Assembly: GCA_937958185.1 (NCBI GenBank)
Contig: CALFFN010000031.1
Span: 1-54,981, forward strand
Length of the DNA: 54,981 bases
Origin: an uncultured Neglectibacter sp.
GTDB taxonomy: Bacteria > Bacillota > Clostridia > Oscillospirales > Acutalibacteraceae
Direction of reading: 5' to 3'
The notes under the pieces were generated by a model, which had not been told where the DNA came from, did not search any database, and saw only the letters and a list, made by a program, of their open reading frames with translations. This document shows positions 16,374 to 26,277 of the stretch, piece after piece. The position numbers were made by a program, and so were the translations under genes. Every line of letters starts with the position of its first letter. The stretch's first letter is position 1.

Positions 16374-19300
16374 ATGAAAAAACGAATTTCCAGCCTGATG
16401 CTGGTCCTGACCATGCTGCTGGGCCTGCTGCCCACAGGGGCGATGGCGGCTGAGATCACCACCATCTCCACCAAGGCGGAGCTGGAAGTGTTCCGCGACA
16501 GCGTGAACAGCGGCAATGCCTGCCAGGGCAAGACCGTCACCCTGACGGCGGATATCGACCTTAACGGCAGCGAGGAAAATCCATGGACGCCCATCGGCAC
16601 AAGCGCCAACCAATTCCAAGGCGCCTTTGACGGCGGCGGCCACAAGATAACGGGCTTATATATAAACGACAGCAGCAGTTCTGCTCAAGGTCTGTTCGGC
16701 TGTATCGGCGAAGGCGGCACGGTCAAAAATCTCGGTGTTGACGGTTCGGTCACGGGTGACAGCAGCATTGGCGGCGTGGTTGGAACGAACAAAGGCACAG
16801 TGGAAAATTGCTATAACACAGCCGCGGTCACGGGAAGAACATGGGTCGGCGGCGTGGTTGGAGAGAACTATGAAACAACCGTGAGATACTGCTATAACAC
16901 AGGCGCGGTCACAAGTACAATCAATGATAGCGATATCGGCGGCGTGATCGGATTCAGCCGATCCACAGTAACCGGCTGCTATTATGACAACAGCGTCTAT
17001 ACGGCAGCGGGCACAACAAGCGGTGTGACGGGTATGCCGACCGCGGACTTCGCAGCGCAAAGCAGCTTCAGCGGTTGGGATTTCGATACAGTATGGCAGA
17101 TGGATGCCGCCCTGGGCAGACCCATTCTGCGGGCGGCCAAGGAAGAGCCGCCCCACACCCACGCCGTGAGCACGGACTGCTCGGCCACTGAGGGCACGCA
17201 GGTGAACTTCACCGCCTGGAACAAGACGGACTCCCTGCCCGACACGGCGGGGAACTATGTGCTCACCGGGGACGTGGCCCTTTCTAAGGCGTGGACGGTT
17301 CCCCAGGGGACCGTCAACCTCTGCCTGGGCGGCCATACCGTCAAGGTGGACGGTATATTTAGCACAGCTGCCATTATGGTCCCCACGAGGGCGGCTCTGA
17401 ACATCTGCGACTGCGCCGGCGGCGGGGCCCTCACCCACAGAACTGGCCAGCCGGTGATCAGCGTAGTGGGCGAGCTTCAACTGTACAGCGGCGTCATCGC
17501 AGGCCGTGGCTATAACTCGGCCTACAATGGGGAATACGGCGTAGGAGTCAGGAGCGGCGGCGTCTTCCAGATGCACGGCGGCAGCATAACAGGGATCACC
17601 ACGAACACCGGCTGCGGCGTGTACGTGTATGATAACGGCGTCTTCCTCATGGACGGCGGGACCATCACCGGGAACCGCATAGGCGCATGGATGCAAAGCT
17701 CCGGCAGCGTTTTCCGGGTACGGGGGGATGTCATTATCACCGGCAACGACACAGAAGACGATACGGAGAACGTGCTCATGTATGACCCTTGTTATATGGA
17801 ACTTTCCGGCCCTCTGGGGCAAAACGCCAAGATCGGCCTGGCTCTTTATTGGCCGGACATGGATGCGGCCGACTCCTATTTGGCGGTGCAGGGCCATAAC
17901 GGTTATACCGTCACCGCCGACGACTTCGCCAAGCTCTCCAGCGACAAGCCGGAGGACTACCCCCTCAAGCTGGAGGACGGTAAGGTCTACTTTATAAAGC
18001 CCCAGTCTCACAGCCACCCGGTCTGCGGCGAGACCTGCGCCCATGAGGGGGACGAGACCCACGAGGCGGTGACCTTTGACAAGGCTCTGACGGCGGAGAT
18101 GGTCAACGGCGACGTGTTTGAGGACGCCTATACCCTGAGCGAGGGAAATTACTACCTGGACGGGGACATTGAGACGGAGAAAGAAATCCAAGTGAGCGGG
18201 AAGGTCAACCTCTGCTTCAACGGCCATACCATCACCTATCATGGCGGCAGCTATAAAAAAGCCTTTATTACGGTGGCGAGCGGGGCGGTCCTCAACACCT
18301 GCGACTGCCGGAGCGGCGGCGGCGTCAAGGATACGCGCAGCGTGACCGGCGACCGCGAAACACGCATCTTGAAGGCCGAGGGCGAGGCGGTCCTCTACGG
18401 CGGCGCCTTTAACAGCACAGGCGCGCACGGGGGCATTGAGGTAACCTACAGCGGTAAACTGACCGTGGACGGAGCGGACATCACGTCCAAGAGCGACGCT
18501 GTCTACCTGTGGCAGTTGGGCCGGCTGACCATCAAGAGCGGAACGCTGAAGGCCGATCAGCCCTCGGAAGGCGTTGTGGTGGTACATTCTACTGATTTTA
18601 TCATGGAGGGCGGAACCATTACCACCGATAATTACCACGCTGGGGTGTGCTTTGCCGATTATGGCTCCGGCGGCGGCGCCAACGCCGGCTCCGGCGGCGG
18701 GACCATCAGCGGAGGTACGATCAAGGGAGGTATTGGAATACGAGTTAATGGAGATCAAACCGTTACCCTCTCCGGCGCTCCTAGCATTGTTGCAAACACA
18801 GATATTTATTTTCTCACTTCCGCGAGCGGCTTACTGCAGGTAGGCGATGACTTGACCGGGCAATTCAACGTGAGATACTATAATTCGATTACCGAAAACA
18901 GCCCTTACACATTTACTACCCCGGCGGACAAGGACTACTCCGGTCGCTTTACCTCCGCCGATACCTCCTTGTCGATCCGGGACGTGGCGGGCGGCGACGG
19001 CAGGCATACCGTCCAGATTTGCAAGCCCGGCACGCAGAGCCACAGCCACCCCGTCTGCGGCGAGACCTGCGCCCACGACCCCGTCCACGCCGCCGTTACC
19101 TTTGACAAGGTCCTCACTGTGGCAGGCGGCAAGCTCTGCGTGGACGGCACGGCCCTGATCCCGGACAGCAATGGTGTCTACACCCTGGGCGGCGGAAACT
19201 ACTATCTGTCCGACGATATCACACTGAACGCCAGCATCTATATCCAGGACGCCGCCAGCGCGCCCACCAACCTCTGCCTGAACGGTCACACCCTGGATCT

Positions 19301-22271
19301 GGGGAAGGGGCGCATCGACATTCAAGCCACCTACAACAAGGGCAACGGCGTGCTGAACCTCTGCGACTGCGGCGCTGGCGGCAAAATCACCAGTGCGAAC
19401 TACGGCGCTTATAGCAACGCCGCCACCATTGAGGCAGACTATCAGTTCTCCCTCTACGGCGGCACGGTGGAAAACACCGCCGCCAGCGGCTCCAACAAAA
19501 ATGCCGTGGGCTTCAACGGCGGCAGCCTCAGCCTCTACGGCGGCAAGCTGGTCTCCCGGAACGGCAACGGCCTTTGGGTCAACTGCTGGCAGACGGACAG
19601 CCTGACCCTGTCCGGGAATGTGGCCATTCAGGGCGGGACGGACCAGGCGGAGGTCTACTTCAGCTATCCCGACACCACCTGGGAAGACAGCACCCACTTT
19701 GCCCTGACCGGGCCCCTGACCCGGCCCGCCGCTCCCTGGCGGGTGGCGGTGGATTATCCCGAAGCGGAGGCCATGCCTCTGCTGGAGGGGTGGACCACCC
19801 ACATGGGTCAGGCGAACTTTACCGACTATTTCCAGAGCGCCACCAAGAGGCTGTTCATCGGCCAGCTGGAAAACAAAGACCTGGTCCTGGACATCTGCGC
19901 CATCACCCAGCAGCCCAACGCCGGGAACAACTACACCGTCCACGCCAACGGCGCTCCCGCCAGCGTGCCCGCCTACCAGTGGTATCCCGCCACGGTGACC
20001 ACCACCGATATCACCACCGAAAACGCCGCAATCTATGGAGAGGAGTACATGGGTGGCTGCTACCAGCCCTCCGCCTTTGCTGACGGCAAGTGGACGGCCT
20101 CCGAGGGTACTGATATCCATACCCCCGGTTACTTCACCTTGGCATTGCAACGGGGCGACAAGGTGACCGTCACCCTGTCCACCGCCGACAAGCCCAGTGA
20201 TGGACAGCTGGGGCTGGTTCGCGATTTTGATGAGCCCGGTGAGTACGTTCAGGTGTGGTACCCCTTCGACGGCGATCCCGAGGGCTATTCCTATGTGGGC
20301 ACCGCCGTCACCAATGGGGACAACACCATTATCACCTACGTCATTCCGGCGGACGGGGGCTACGACCTGAGAATAGACGGTCTGTATGGCAGCGACCAGA
20401 CAGCCCCCGCCATCTCCGCCACCCTGACCCGCGCCGTTCCGGGCGAGGCCCTCACCGGTCAGACTAACCCCAAACTCACCGCCGCCACGTCAGGAAACTA
20501 CCTCTGCCGGGTCATCTGGTCCGACGGCACGGCGATCAACAGCGACGTGGTGGTCTATACGCCGCCCCACAGCCATGCCTGGGCAACGGCGTGGACCAGC
20601 GACGCCAACGGCCACTGGCACGCCTGCACCGCCAGCGGCTGCGGTATTACCGACTATGCCAATTGCGGCGAGACCGGCGCGGCTTACGGCGCCCACGTTT
20701 ATGACAACGACCAGGATAAGACCTGTAACACCTGCGGCTATGAGCGGGAGTTCACCTATGCCATCTCCGGCACGGTCATGGACCACGAGGGTAACGGCGT
20801 GTCCTCCGCCACGGTGACCCTTATGCTGGGAAATGAGGTGATCGCCACCGCCACTACCGACAGCCAGGGCAATTACAGCTTTAGCGGCGTTCCGGCGGGG
20901 CTTTATAACATAGCCGCCGAGAAAGACCGGGTCACCAAGACCATTCTGGTGGAGATGACCAACGCCAGTGCCGTTGAGCAAAACATTCAAATGCCCGAGG
21001 GAAAGACTAACAGTGTGGTGGAGGTCAAGGGCAGCGATACCCCCGCCGTAGTAGTGGGCGGCGTGGACGCCGTTGCCGAGGAGGAGACGGCGGCTCCCGG
21101 CGAGACCGTCACGGTTAAGCTCACCGTAGAAAAGCAGGATTCTCCCGCCGACAAGGCAGAGCTGGACACGGTAATTTCCGGCAAGAAGGACGATGTTTTG
21201 TACCTGAACCTGTCCCTTGAGAAGCAGATCAACGACCAGGAGCCCCAGGTCATCACCGACACCGAAGACCAGGTGCTGGAGATCGTCGTGCCCTATGACT
21301 TCACGGGGAAGAAAGATGTGACCGTCTATCGCAAGCACGGCGTGAACGATGCTGAGAAGCTGACCGGGCTCAGCACCCGACCCACTGAAAACTTTACAGA
21401 CGGCAGGTTCTATGCTGACGGCGTGGGCAAGGTATACATTTACGCCAGTAAGTTCTCCACCTATGCCATCGGGTACACCGCCGCCCAAACCATCACCCGT
21501 TATACCCTCACCGCCACAGCGGGCAGGAACGGCAGGATCGATCCCAGTGGTGCGATTCTGGTAAGGCGGAACAGCAATAAGACCTTCGCCATTACCCCCA
21601 ACGAGGGATATGTGGTAGCCGATGTGCTGGTGGACGGCAAGAGCGTGGGGTCCGTGACGGAATACACCTTTGAAAAGATCACGACCAGCCACACCATTGA
21701 GGTCATCTTTAAGAGGGCAGGCGCACTCCCCGCCTGGAATCCCTTTAAGGACGTAAAGTCCGGGGACTGGTTCCACGACAGCGTAAAGTACGTGTATGAA
21801 CAGGGCATGATGGTGGGCACTGACAGTACCCACTTTGCACCCAGCCTGGACACCAGCCGTGCCATGATCGCCACTATCCTGTGGCGTCTGGAGGATAGCC
21901 CGGAACCCGAAGGCGCGCTGACCTACCCCGATTGTTCGGCGGGCAGCTGGTACGCCAAGGCGGTAGTCTGGGGCAGCGGGAACGGCGTGGTCAAGGGTTA
22001 CGACAACGGCAGCTTCGGTCCCAATGATCCTATCACCCGGGAACAGCTTGCCGCCATGCTCTGGCGGTACGCTGGAGAGCCTGCCACCAGCGGCACGCTG
22101 GACAGCTTCCCCGACAGCAGCAAAGCCGGGGACTGGGCGACAGACGCCCTGCGCTGGACCGTGGAGGAAGGTATCCTCACCGGCAAGGACGGCAGCGGGC
22201 TCCTCGACCCGAAGGGCAAGGCCACCCGCGCTGAGGTCGCAGCTGTGCTTATGCGGTTTCTAAGAAAATAA
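16374..22271 (+). CDS. Giant SLH-domain surface protein with GLUG, beta-helix and His/Cys repeats
   Basis: A 1,965-residue exported protein. It has a signal peptide (1-25, ending GAMA) and GLUG-type repeats (about 90-210, e.g. IGGVVGTNKGTVENCYNT). Three long right-handed beta-helix-like blocks follow (about 260-540, 560-880 and 900-1180), with repeats such as LYGG and FNGHT. Between blocks occurs a nearly exact module SHSHPVCGETCAH (twice). Next come a His/Cys-rich zinc-ribbon-like segment (about 1390-1460), a carboxypeptidase-regulatory-like beta domain (ISGTVMDHEGNGVSSATVTL) and an InlB-B-like repeat (TATAGRNGRIDPSG). Three SLH domains (about 1780-1965, beginning FKDVKSGDWFH, YPDCSAGSWYA and FPDSSKAGDWAT) bind secondary cell-wall polymer. 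It is therefore displayed on the cell surface and is probably an adhesin or polysaccharide-binding protein. Its neighbours suggest control by the adjacent two-component system. Confidence 0.88.
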   Translation: MKKRISSLMLVLTMLLGLLPTGAMAAEITTISTKAELEVFRDSVNSGNACQGKTVTLTADIDLNGSEENPWTPIGTSANQFQGAFDGGGHKITGLYINDSSSSAQGLFGCIGEGGTVKNLGVDGSVTGDSSIGGVVGTNKGTVENCYNTAAVTGRTWVGGVVGENYETTVRYCYNTGAVTSTINDSDIGGVIGFSRSTVTGCYYDNSVYTAAGTTSGVTGMPTADFAAQSSFSGWDFDTVWQMDAALGRPILRAAKEEPPHTHAVSTDCSATEGTQVNFTAWNKTDSLPDTAGNYVLTGDVALSKAWTVPQGTVNLCLGGHTVKVDGIFSTAAIMVPTRAALNICDCAGGGALTHRTGQPVISVVGELQLYSGVIAGRGYNSAYNGEYGVGVRSGGVFQMHGGSITGITTNTGCGVYVYDNGVFLMDGGTITGNRIGAWMQSSGSVFRVRGDVIITGNDTEDDTENVLMYDPCYMELSGPLGQNAKIGLALYWPDMDAADSYLAVQGHNGYTVTADDFAKLSSDKPEDYPLKLEDGKVYFIKPQSHSHPVCGETCAHEGDETHEAVTFDKALTAEMVNGDVFEDAYTLSEGNYYLDGDIETEKEIQVSGKVNLCFNGHTITYHGGSYKKAFITVASGAVLNTCDCRSGGGVKDTRSVTGDRETRILKAEGEAVLYGGAFNSTGAHGGIEVTYSGKLTVDGADITSKSDAVYLWQLGRLTIKSGTLKADQPSEGVVVVHSTDFIMEGGTITTDNYHAGVCFADYGSGGGANAGSGGGTISGGTIKGGIGIRVNGDQTVTLSGAPSIVANTDIYFLTSASGLLQVGDDLTGQFNVRYYNSITENSPYTFTTPADKDYSGRFTSADTSLSIRDVAGGDGRHTVQICKPGTQSHSHPVCGETCAHDPVHAAVTFDKVLTVAGGKLCVDGTALIPDSNGVYTLGGGNYYLSDDITLNASIYIQDAASAPTNLCLNGHTLDLGKGRIDIQATYNKGNGVLNLCDCGAGGKITSANYGAYSNAATIEADYQFSLYGGTVENTAASGSNKNAVGFNGGSLSLYGGKLVSRNGNGLWVNCWQTDSLTLSGNVAIQGGTDQAEVYFSYPDTTWEDSTHFALTGPLTRPAAPWRVAVDYPEAEAMPLLEGWTTHMGQANFTDYFQSATKRLFIGQLENKDLVLDICAITQQPNAGNNYTVHANGAPASVPAYQWYPATVTTTDITTENAAIYGEEYMGGCYQPSAFADGKWTASEGTDIHTPGYFTLALQRGDKVTVTLSTADKPSDGQLGLVRDFDEPGEYVQVWYPFDGDPEGYSYVGTAVTNGDNTIITYVIPADGGYDLRIDGLYGSDQTAPAISATLTRAVPGEALTGQTNPKLTAATSGNYLCRVIWSDGTAINSDVVVYTPPHSHAWATAWTSDANGHWHACTASGCGITDYANCGETGAAYGAHVYDNDQDKTCNTCGYEREFTYAISGTVMDHEGNGVSSATVTLMLGNEVIATATTDSQGNYSFSGVPAGLYNIAAEKDRVTKTILVEMTNASAVEQNIQMPEGKTNSVVEVKGSDTPAVVVGGVDAVAEEETAAPGETVTVKLTVEKQDSPADKAELDTVISGKKDDVLYLNLSLEKQINDQEPQVITDTEDQVLEIVVPYDFTGKKDVTVYRKHGVNDAEKLTGLSTRPTENFTDGRFYADGVGKVYIYASKFSTYAIGYTAAQTITRYTLTATAGRNGRIDPSGAILVRRNSNKTFAITPNEGYVVADVLVDGKSVGSVTEYTFEKITTSHTIEVIFKRAGALPAWNPFKDVKSGDWFHDSVKYVYEQGMMVGTDSTHFAPSLDTSRAMIATILWRLEDSPEPEGALTYPDCSAGSWYAKAVVWGSGNGVVKGYDNGSFGPNDPITREQLAAMLWRYAGEPATSGTLDSFPDSSKAGDWATDALRWTVEEGILTGKDGSGLLDPKGKATRAEVAAVLMRFLRK

Positions 22272-22391
22272 AAGTAAAACGCATCTGGGGGTCCCGTAGT
22301 CTTTTGTGCTGCTGCGCCTGCCGCTCTGAGCAGCAGTTCCCCATCGCCGGATATATATTCGGTGAGAAAACGCAGCAGCTCTCCCCCAGCT

Positions 22392-22419
22392 TGATGATTT
22401 ATTGATGATATGCAGATTT
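22392..22419 (+). repeat. 28-bp direct repeat, copy A
   Basis: TGATGATTTATTGATGATAT followed by GCAGATTT recurs at 47555-47582 with a single mismatch. It lies where the chromosomal-type genes stop and accessory DNA starts. It contains two TGATGAT units, as do the sequences after both integrase genes. A recombination or attachment site is possible. Confidence 0.55.
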
Positions 22420-22511
22420 TCAGAGCAGGCAACAGCTCAAATTTTGAGATGCCGAAAACAAAGAAAAGCCTGCCGTTTCTCTGCCGATTCCTGAGTTTTC
22501 AAATTCCCTAT

Positions 22512-22542
22512 AAAAGAGGACCTGCTAAGCAGGTCCTCTTTT
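22512..22542. terminator. strong hairpin next to the IS200 relic
   Basis: A perfect 13-bp stem (AAAAGAGGACCTG / CAGGTCCTCTTTT, loop CTAAG) is usable as a terminator in both directions. It may also be the end hairpin of the decayed IS beside it. The rest of 22272-22540 holds no gene. Confidence 0.65.
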
Positions 22543-22636
22543 ATGCAGAAAAACCGTAGCTTCCTTTCCTCCGATATTTCGGCGTAAACATTATATGATA
22601 TTTGCAATTCCATGTTGTATGCGTTAAACTGTTCAT
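22541..22636 (-). pseudogene. IS200/IS605 TnpA fragment (N-terminus only)
   Basis: About 31 codons encode the characteristic start of an IS200-type Y1 transposase (SLTHTTWNCKYHIMF, then KYRRK), then run into an unrelated end at the hairpin. The HUH and tyrosine motifs are missing, so it is a relic. It differs in sequence from the fuller TnpA at 31605-32057 and so derives from another insertion. Confidence 0.7.
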
Positions 22637-22842
22637 GTCGTTCGTATTGAATGATCTCCCTTTGTTTTCTGTGCAGTTGGCAGACCGCACTTCTATTCTA
22701 AATAAAGAAAGTTTTTTGTATACTTCATCGGCTCTCGCCTCTTTTGAACCACTCGCCCAGCGAGTGGTTTTTGAGATACAAACAGGGAAACGGTACAGCC
22801 TAAAAGCCGTGCCGTTTCCCACAAAGTCAATCCTGCGCTGTT

Positions 22843-23796
22843 TTATTGGTGCCGTCCATTTGAACCGCTCAGCTGTTCCTGAACCCATTGTAGGGTAAGG
22901 GGACCGAATTTGCCGCCGGGCGCATCGCAGACCACTAGAAGATCCTCTTCCTCATACCAATAAGAATACAAGCCGAACAGCCCCAAAAACTCCTCGGCAT
23001 CTGCATAGATTTTAGAATCTATTTTAACAGGGGGGTACACCAGTTCCCTTTTCTCACCGTTCACGGACACCGCCGTGCCTGTGGACATCTCCACCACCGT
23101 CTGCCCTAACTGCACAACCACCTTCGACGTTTTTCCATCCCAGTCTACGGTTCCCCCTAGAATGCCCTCCATCGCGCCCCGAATAGGGATATAAGGTCGA
23201 CCGCTCTCCAGGATCGGTCCGGCATCCGGCTTAATCAGACGACCCTTTTGCAGGGCGCTTCCACTGTCCATCTGTATGAAAACCTCTTCCCGTGCGATCT
23301 TCTTCGGATCACGGTATAAGCCGCGGCTCTCCAACCAATTGACAAAAGAGTTTTCGCACCGCAAATATGCCCTTGCACCACTCGCTATAGGGACATCTAG
23401 AGTTCCCGTCAGCATGGGCACGCCTCCTATATACAGCACAGCGACTAAATACACCAGCAGCACCCACCGGGCTTTCACGTGTTTCACATGGTGCCAGAGC
23501 TCGTACCAGCTCCGCAGCATGGAATCTATTTTTTCCGCTGTCTGTGATACCTTATTTGCTATATCATAAAAACCGCCGCCATACCTCTTGTGGAGCATGG
23601 CAATAAGACGCTCCACTATGATATAAAGCCCGCGGGTGATGCCGCTCAATAAAAGCGGGATGACAGACAGCAGCCGAAGCAGATATTTCCCCAAAAGCAG
23701 CCCCAAAACGCACACTCCCACGACAAAGAGCACGCAGACCACGCGACCTATCAGCGGCCACGACAGAAAGGTTTCAATATATACGTTCCACTCCAT
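22843..23796 (-). CDS. Membrane protein with copper-amine-oxidase-N-like domain
   Basis: A 317-residue membrane protein, last gene of the TIR operon. Two hydrophobic segments lie near the N-terminus (about residues 14-60), an amphipathic cytoplasmic stretch follows, and another membrane helix lies near 108-130 (RWVLLVYLVAVLYIGG). The outer part (about 200-300) has the features of a Cu_amine_oxidN1 domain: YIPIRGAMEGILGGTVDWDG, VVVQLGQTVVEM, NGEKREL and ADAEEFLGLFG. Such domains are common in Firmicute surface proteins and need not bind copper. Its start abuts the stop codon of the SPFH-like gene with no gap, so the two are translationally coupled. A membrane anchor or effector for the operon is plausible. 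Confidence 0.75.
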   Translation of the reverse strand: MEWNVYIETFLSWPLIGRVVCVLFVVGVCVLGLLLGKYLLRLLSVIPLLLSGITRGLYIIVERLIAMLHKRYGGGFYDIANKVSQTAEKIDSMLRSWYELWHHVKHVKARWVLLVYLVAVLYIGGVPMLTGTLDVPIASGARAYLRCENSFVNWLESRGLYRDPKKIAREEVFIQMDSGSALQKGRLIKPDAGPILESGRPYIPIRGAMEGILGGTVDWDGKTSKVVVQLGQTVVEMSTGTAVSVNGEKRELVYPPVKIDSKIYADAEEFLGLFGLYSYWYEEEDLLVVCDAPGGKFGPLTLQWVQEQLSGSNGRHQ

Positions 23797-24705
23797 TTAT
23801 TCTTCCTCATCATTATACATAGCGTCAATCATATCGCTGTCCTTTCCCTCCTGGCCCGCCGCCTTTTTTGCAGCTTGCCCAGTGAGCAGTTTTTCGCTCT
23901 CCGACATTCCTCCCAAAATCTTGACCTTGCCATACGTCTTAGATTCCTCATCCGTCAGGATCTCACTTTCCCGCAGGGTTTCTACGCGCTTAACCGCCCT
24001 AGCAAACTCTTTGTCCTCGTTCTCCGCGATTTTTTGGAAGGCTTCCTCTTCCGTCATCCTTCCTTCCACTACAGCCGTCTTCAGTGCTTCAACCATGCTC
24101 CCGGACAGGGGCGAGGTTAGTCCCCGGGCGCTCTCTTTCAGCTTCATGTCCAGTTGCTGCTTACCGTAGTTCTTCACATACTCCTCTGCGTCTCTGCCTG
24201 GCTCCGCCGTCACCACGGATACCCGGTATGAAAAACCAGTGGAGTCATCAAAGCTGTTGTAAGAGGAGAGCTTTTCTGTCAGCTTCTCGTCCATCCCTTC
24301 ATAGTCTAGGATGCTGTATTTCCTGGTTATTTTCCTGACGTCCATGGTAAACAGGTTTTTGAAGTAGGCGTTCACGTCCAGGTTCCGATTCACATAAAAG
24401 GTGAGGGGGTTCGTCACCTGGATAACCGCCTTTACATACACGGAAAAGGAATATGCCCCTTCTTTGCTGGCGGCGGTAAAGTCAATTTCTTTTGTATAGG
24501 GATGGGTGGAAATTTCCACAAGACGGGTATATTTCCCCACCCGCAAATCCCTGGTGGTCGTATTAGCCGACACCAAAATGTCGTCATTCGCCCCCTCCGC
24601 CAAAATAAAAGCCGAGCCGGCCTTTCGGTAGTTGGGGATTTGGGGGAAAAAGCCCCCCTTGAATGGCACGTCTTGTAAAATCAGGTCATTTTGAAATTCC
24701 GTCAT
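23797..24705 (-). CDS. SPFH/band-7-like protein
   Basis: A 302-residue protein without a signal peptide or clear membrane helix. Residues about 30-190 follow the SPFH pattern: VGKYTRLVEISTHPYTKEID, SKEGAYSFSVYVKAVIQVTN, a DVRKITRKYSI helix and VSVVTAEPG. The C-terminal third is charged and helical (MTEEEAFQKIAENEDKEFAR) and ends in an acidic tail. SPFH proteins form ring or cage assemblies at membranes. It lies third in the TIR operon, 72 nt after the 499-residue gene and directly coupled to the membrane-protein gene. I infer a scaffold role. The family call rests on pattern, not on a search. Confidence 0.65.
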   Translation of the reverse strand: MTEFQNDLILQDVPFKGGFFPQIPNYRKAGSAFILAEGANDDILVSANTTTRDLRVGKYTRLVEISTHPYTKEIDFTAASKEGAYSFSVYVKAVIQVTNPLTFYVNRNLDVNAYFKNLFTMDVRKITRKYSILDYEGMDEKLTEKLSSYNSFDDSTGFSYRVSVVTAEPGRDAEEYVKNYGKQQLDMKLKESARGLTSPLSGSMVEALKTAVVEGRMTEEEAFQKIAENEDKEFARAVKRVETLRESEILTDEESKTYGKVKILGGMSESEKLLTGQAAKKAAGQEGKDSDMIDAMYNDEEE

Positions 24706-24777
24706 GCTATGTATTCCTCCCTTTCTATTTTTCCGCAGGAAATCCTGCTTCTTTGACTGAAAGCCATGAAAAGGTCT

Positions 24778-26277
24778 TCATATGCCTAACAGCTTAAAAA
24801 TTTCCTGCGTCATGCCGCAGGAACATTTCCGCAAAAGCGCGGATACATCCTCCTTATAAACCGGGGCAGACCGCATCATGTTGCTGAAATAGGCAGCAGT
24901 ATGCCTTACAAGCCGCGCTGGCACAGAATAGCCGGAAATCTCCTTCAGGTACAGCTCTAACAGGTCGAAGAGCCATCTTCGGCTGTCGCGGCTTGACAGA
25001 ACCTGTGCCAGCGCCGGGGCAAGGAGCTGTTGCTGTTCTTTGGTATCGCACACAACCAAAGGCAGCTCAAGAGACCTTTCATTCACATAGTAATAGCAAT
25101 AAGTGACAAGCGTTAGATAAAAACCTGCCGCTTCGTCTTTTTCTACTTTTTTGGAAGTTTTGCTGGACAGCTTCTGATACAGTATTTCGCACATCATGGT
25201 GCGGACATGTACGGAACAGGAGAGAGCCAGGGAAAGGAAAAACATATCCGCTTCAGAGAAGCCCTCCATATGCGTGGCAATATTTTTTTGCAGCAGGTCT
25301 TTCAGCTTTCCGCAAGCTTCCGGGACGTCCAGCTTGGCATAGGCGAACAGGGCTGATTTCCAAAGCCATTTTCCCGATTCCGCCCAAGTCTGCGTGATAG
25401 AAAGAACGTCATCTTCCAAGGAGGGGTCCTTCAGCAGGGTGGAAGCCAACGTGCCCAGAAAAAGCATATTTTCGGGTCTGGAATAGAGCCTTGGGAATAT
25501 TTCTCTTTTTGCGTCGGCAAAATCCAGCGCGATCACCCTTGAAAAAGCCTGTACCATCTGCTGCGCGTCAAACCCCGTCTTGTACTTATAGTTGTCGTTC
25601 ACCTTTATCAGCCATGAAATGATGGGAACACGCAGTGCGGGGAACTGCTCCCTAATATTGCGCAGCACCTGCTTTGATTTGCTTCCGAAGCCCACGCAGC
25701 GCTGCCCATCGCCCCGGACGAAAGTCCCCGCCCCTATCACCGCCAATTTGCACTGCAAGGAAAGGTACGGTTCCCTGCTGCGGGATCGTACCACATTTCC
25801 ATTCTGATCCACCTCTTCCACAGCGGGCAAAGCATCCATCAGCTTTTCCGCCATGTCCGGCAGGTCGTTTATCGAGACGATGTCAAACACCGCCAATATT
25901 ATGGTCAGCGCCAAATACTCCCCGTTTTTGTATTCTTCTACAAATTCCGCGCAGTCTGCCGGTTCTTTTAAATCAAACCGCGCTTTCTTTTTGTCCTTTT
26001 CCTGGACCGGCACCTCCTTATATTGCTGCGGACCTTCAAGATTCATGTTCTGCACGAACACCTGGTAATTTGCATAATTCCCCGATGCTTCAAAGCTTTG
26101 GAACTTGCTTCTTTCTTTTTTTAATTCATCGGGGTTCTTTGGGATATGGAAAGGCATATCGGCGCCCTTCCCGGGCTGTTCCGTATCAGACGCCACTTCC
26201 GATTTTCCGATTTCAACATCCTGTTCCTTTTCAGGTGCCGCATCTTTCTCATGCGGCTGCGCAGCATCTGTATTCAT
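24778..26277 (-). CDS. Unknown protein with N-terminal motif matching the neighbouring TIR protein
   Basis: A 499-residue protein I do not recognise. An acidic disordered N-terminus (1-60) precedes a short motif NYANYQVFVQNMNL (67-80). That motif matches the C-terminal tail of the TIR protein (N-x-A-x-x-QVF-x-Q-x-x-N). The rest is mostly helical with regular leucines, possibly alpha-solenoid repeats. A beta/Cys-containing segment (about 175-205, LAVIGAGTFVRGDGQRCVGF) is followed by helices such as LLELYLKEISGY. The start codon overlaps the TIR gene's stop by 4 bp, so the pair is tightly coupled. This points to a two-protein complex in which this protein could sense or recruit and the TIR domain act. 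RBS AAAGGA is 7 nt upstream. Confidence 0.7.
   Translation of the reverse strand: MNTDAAQPHEKDAAPEKEQDVEIGKSEVASDTEQPGKGADMPFHIPKNPDELKKERSKFQSFEASGNYANYQVFVQNMNLEGPQQYKEVPVQEKDKKKARFDLKEPADCAEFVEEYKNGEYLALTIILAVFDIVSINDLPDMAEKLMDALPAVEEVDQNGNVVRSRSREPYLSLQCKLAVIGAGTFVRGDGQRCVGFGSKSKQVLRNIREQFPALRVPIISWLIKVNDNYKYKTGFDAQQMVQAFSRVIALDFADAKREIFPRLYSRPENMLFLGTLASTLLKDPSLEDDVLSITQTWAESGKWLWKSALFAYAKLDVPEACGKLKDLLQKNIATHMEGFSEADMFFLSLALSCSVHVRTMMCEILYQKLSSKTSKKVEKDEAAGFYLTLVTYCYYYVNERSLELPLVVCDTKEQQQLLAPALAQVLSSRDSRRWLFDLLELYLKEISGYSVPARLVRHTAAYFSNMMRSAPVYKEDVSALLRKCSCGMTQEIFKLLGI

Noticed and set aside
16656..18758. 700-codon open frame on the minus strand
   Set aside because: It is the antisense of the SLH surface protein gene, whose domains, signal peptide and ribosome binding site are convincing. 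The antisense frame has no recognisable motif.
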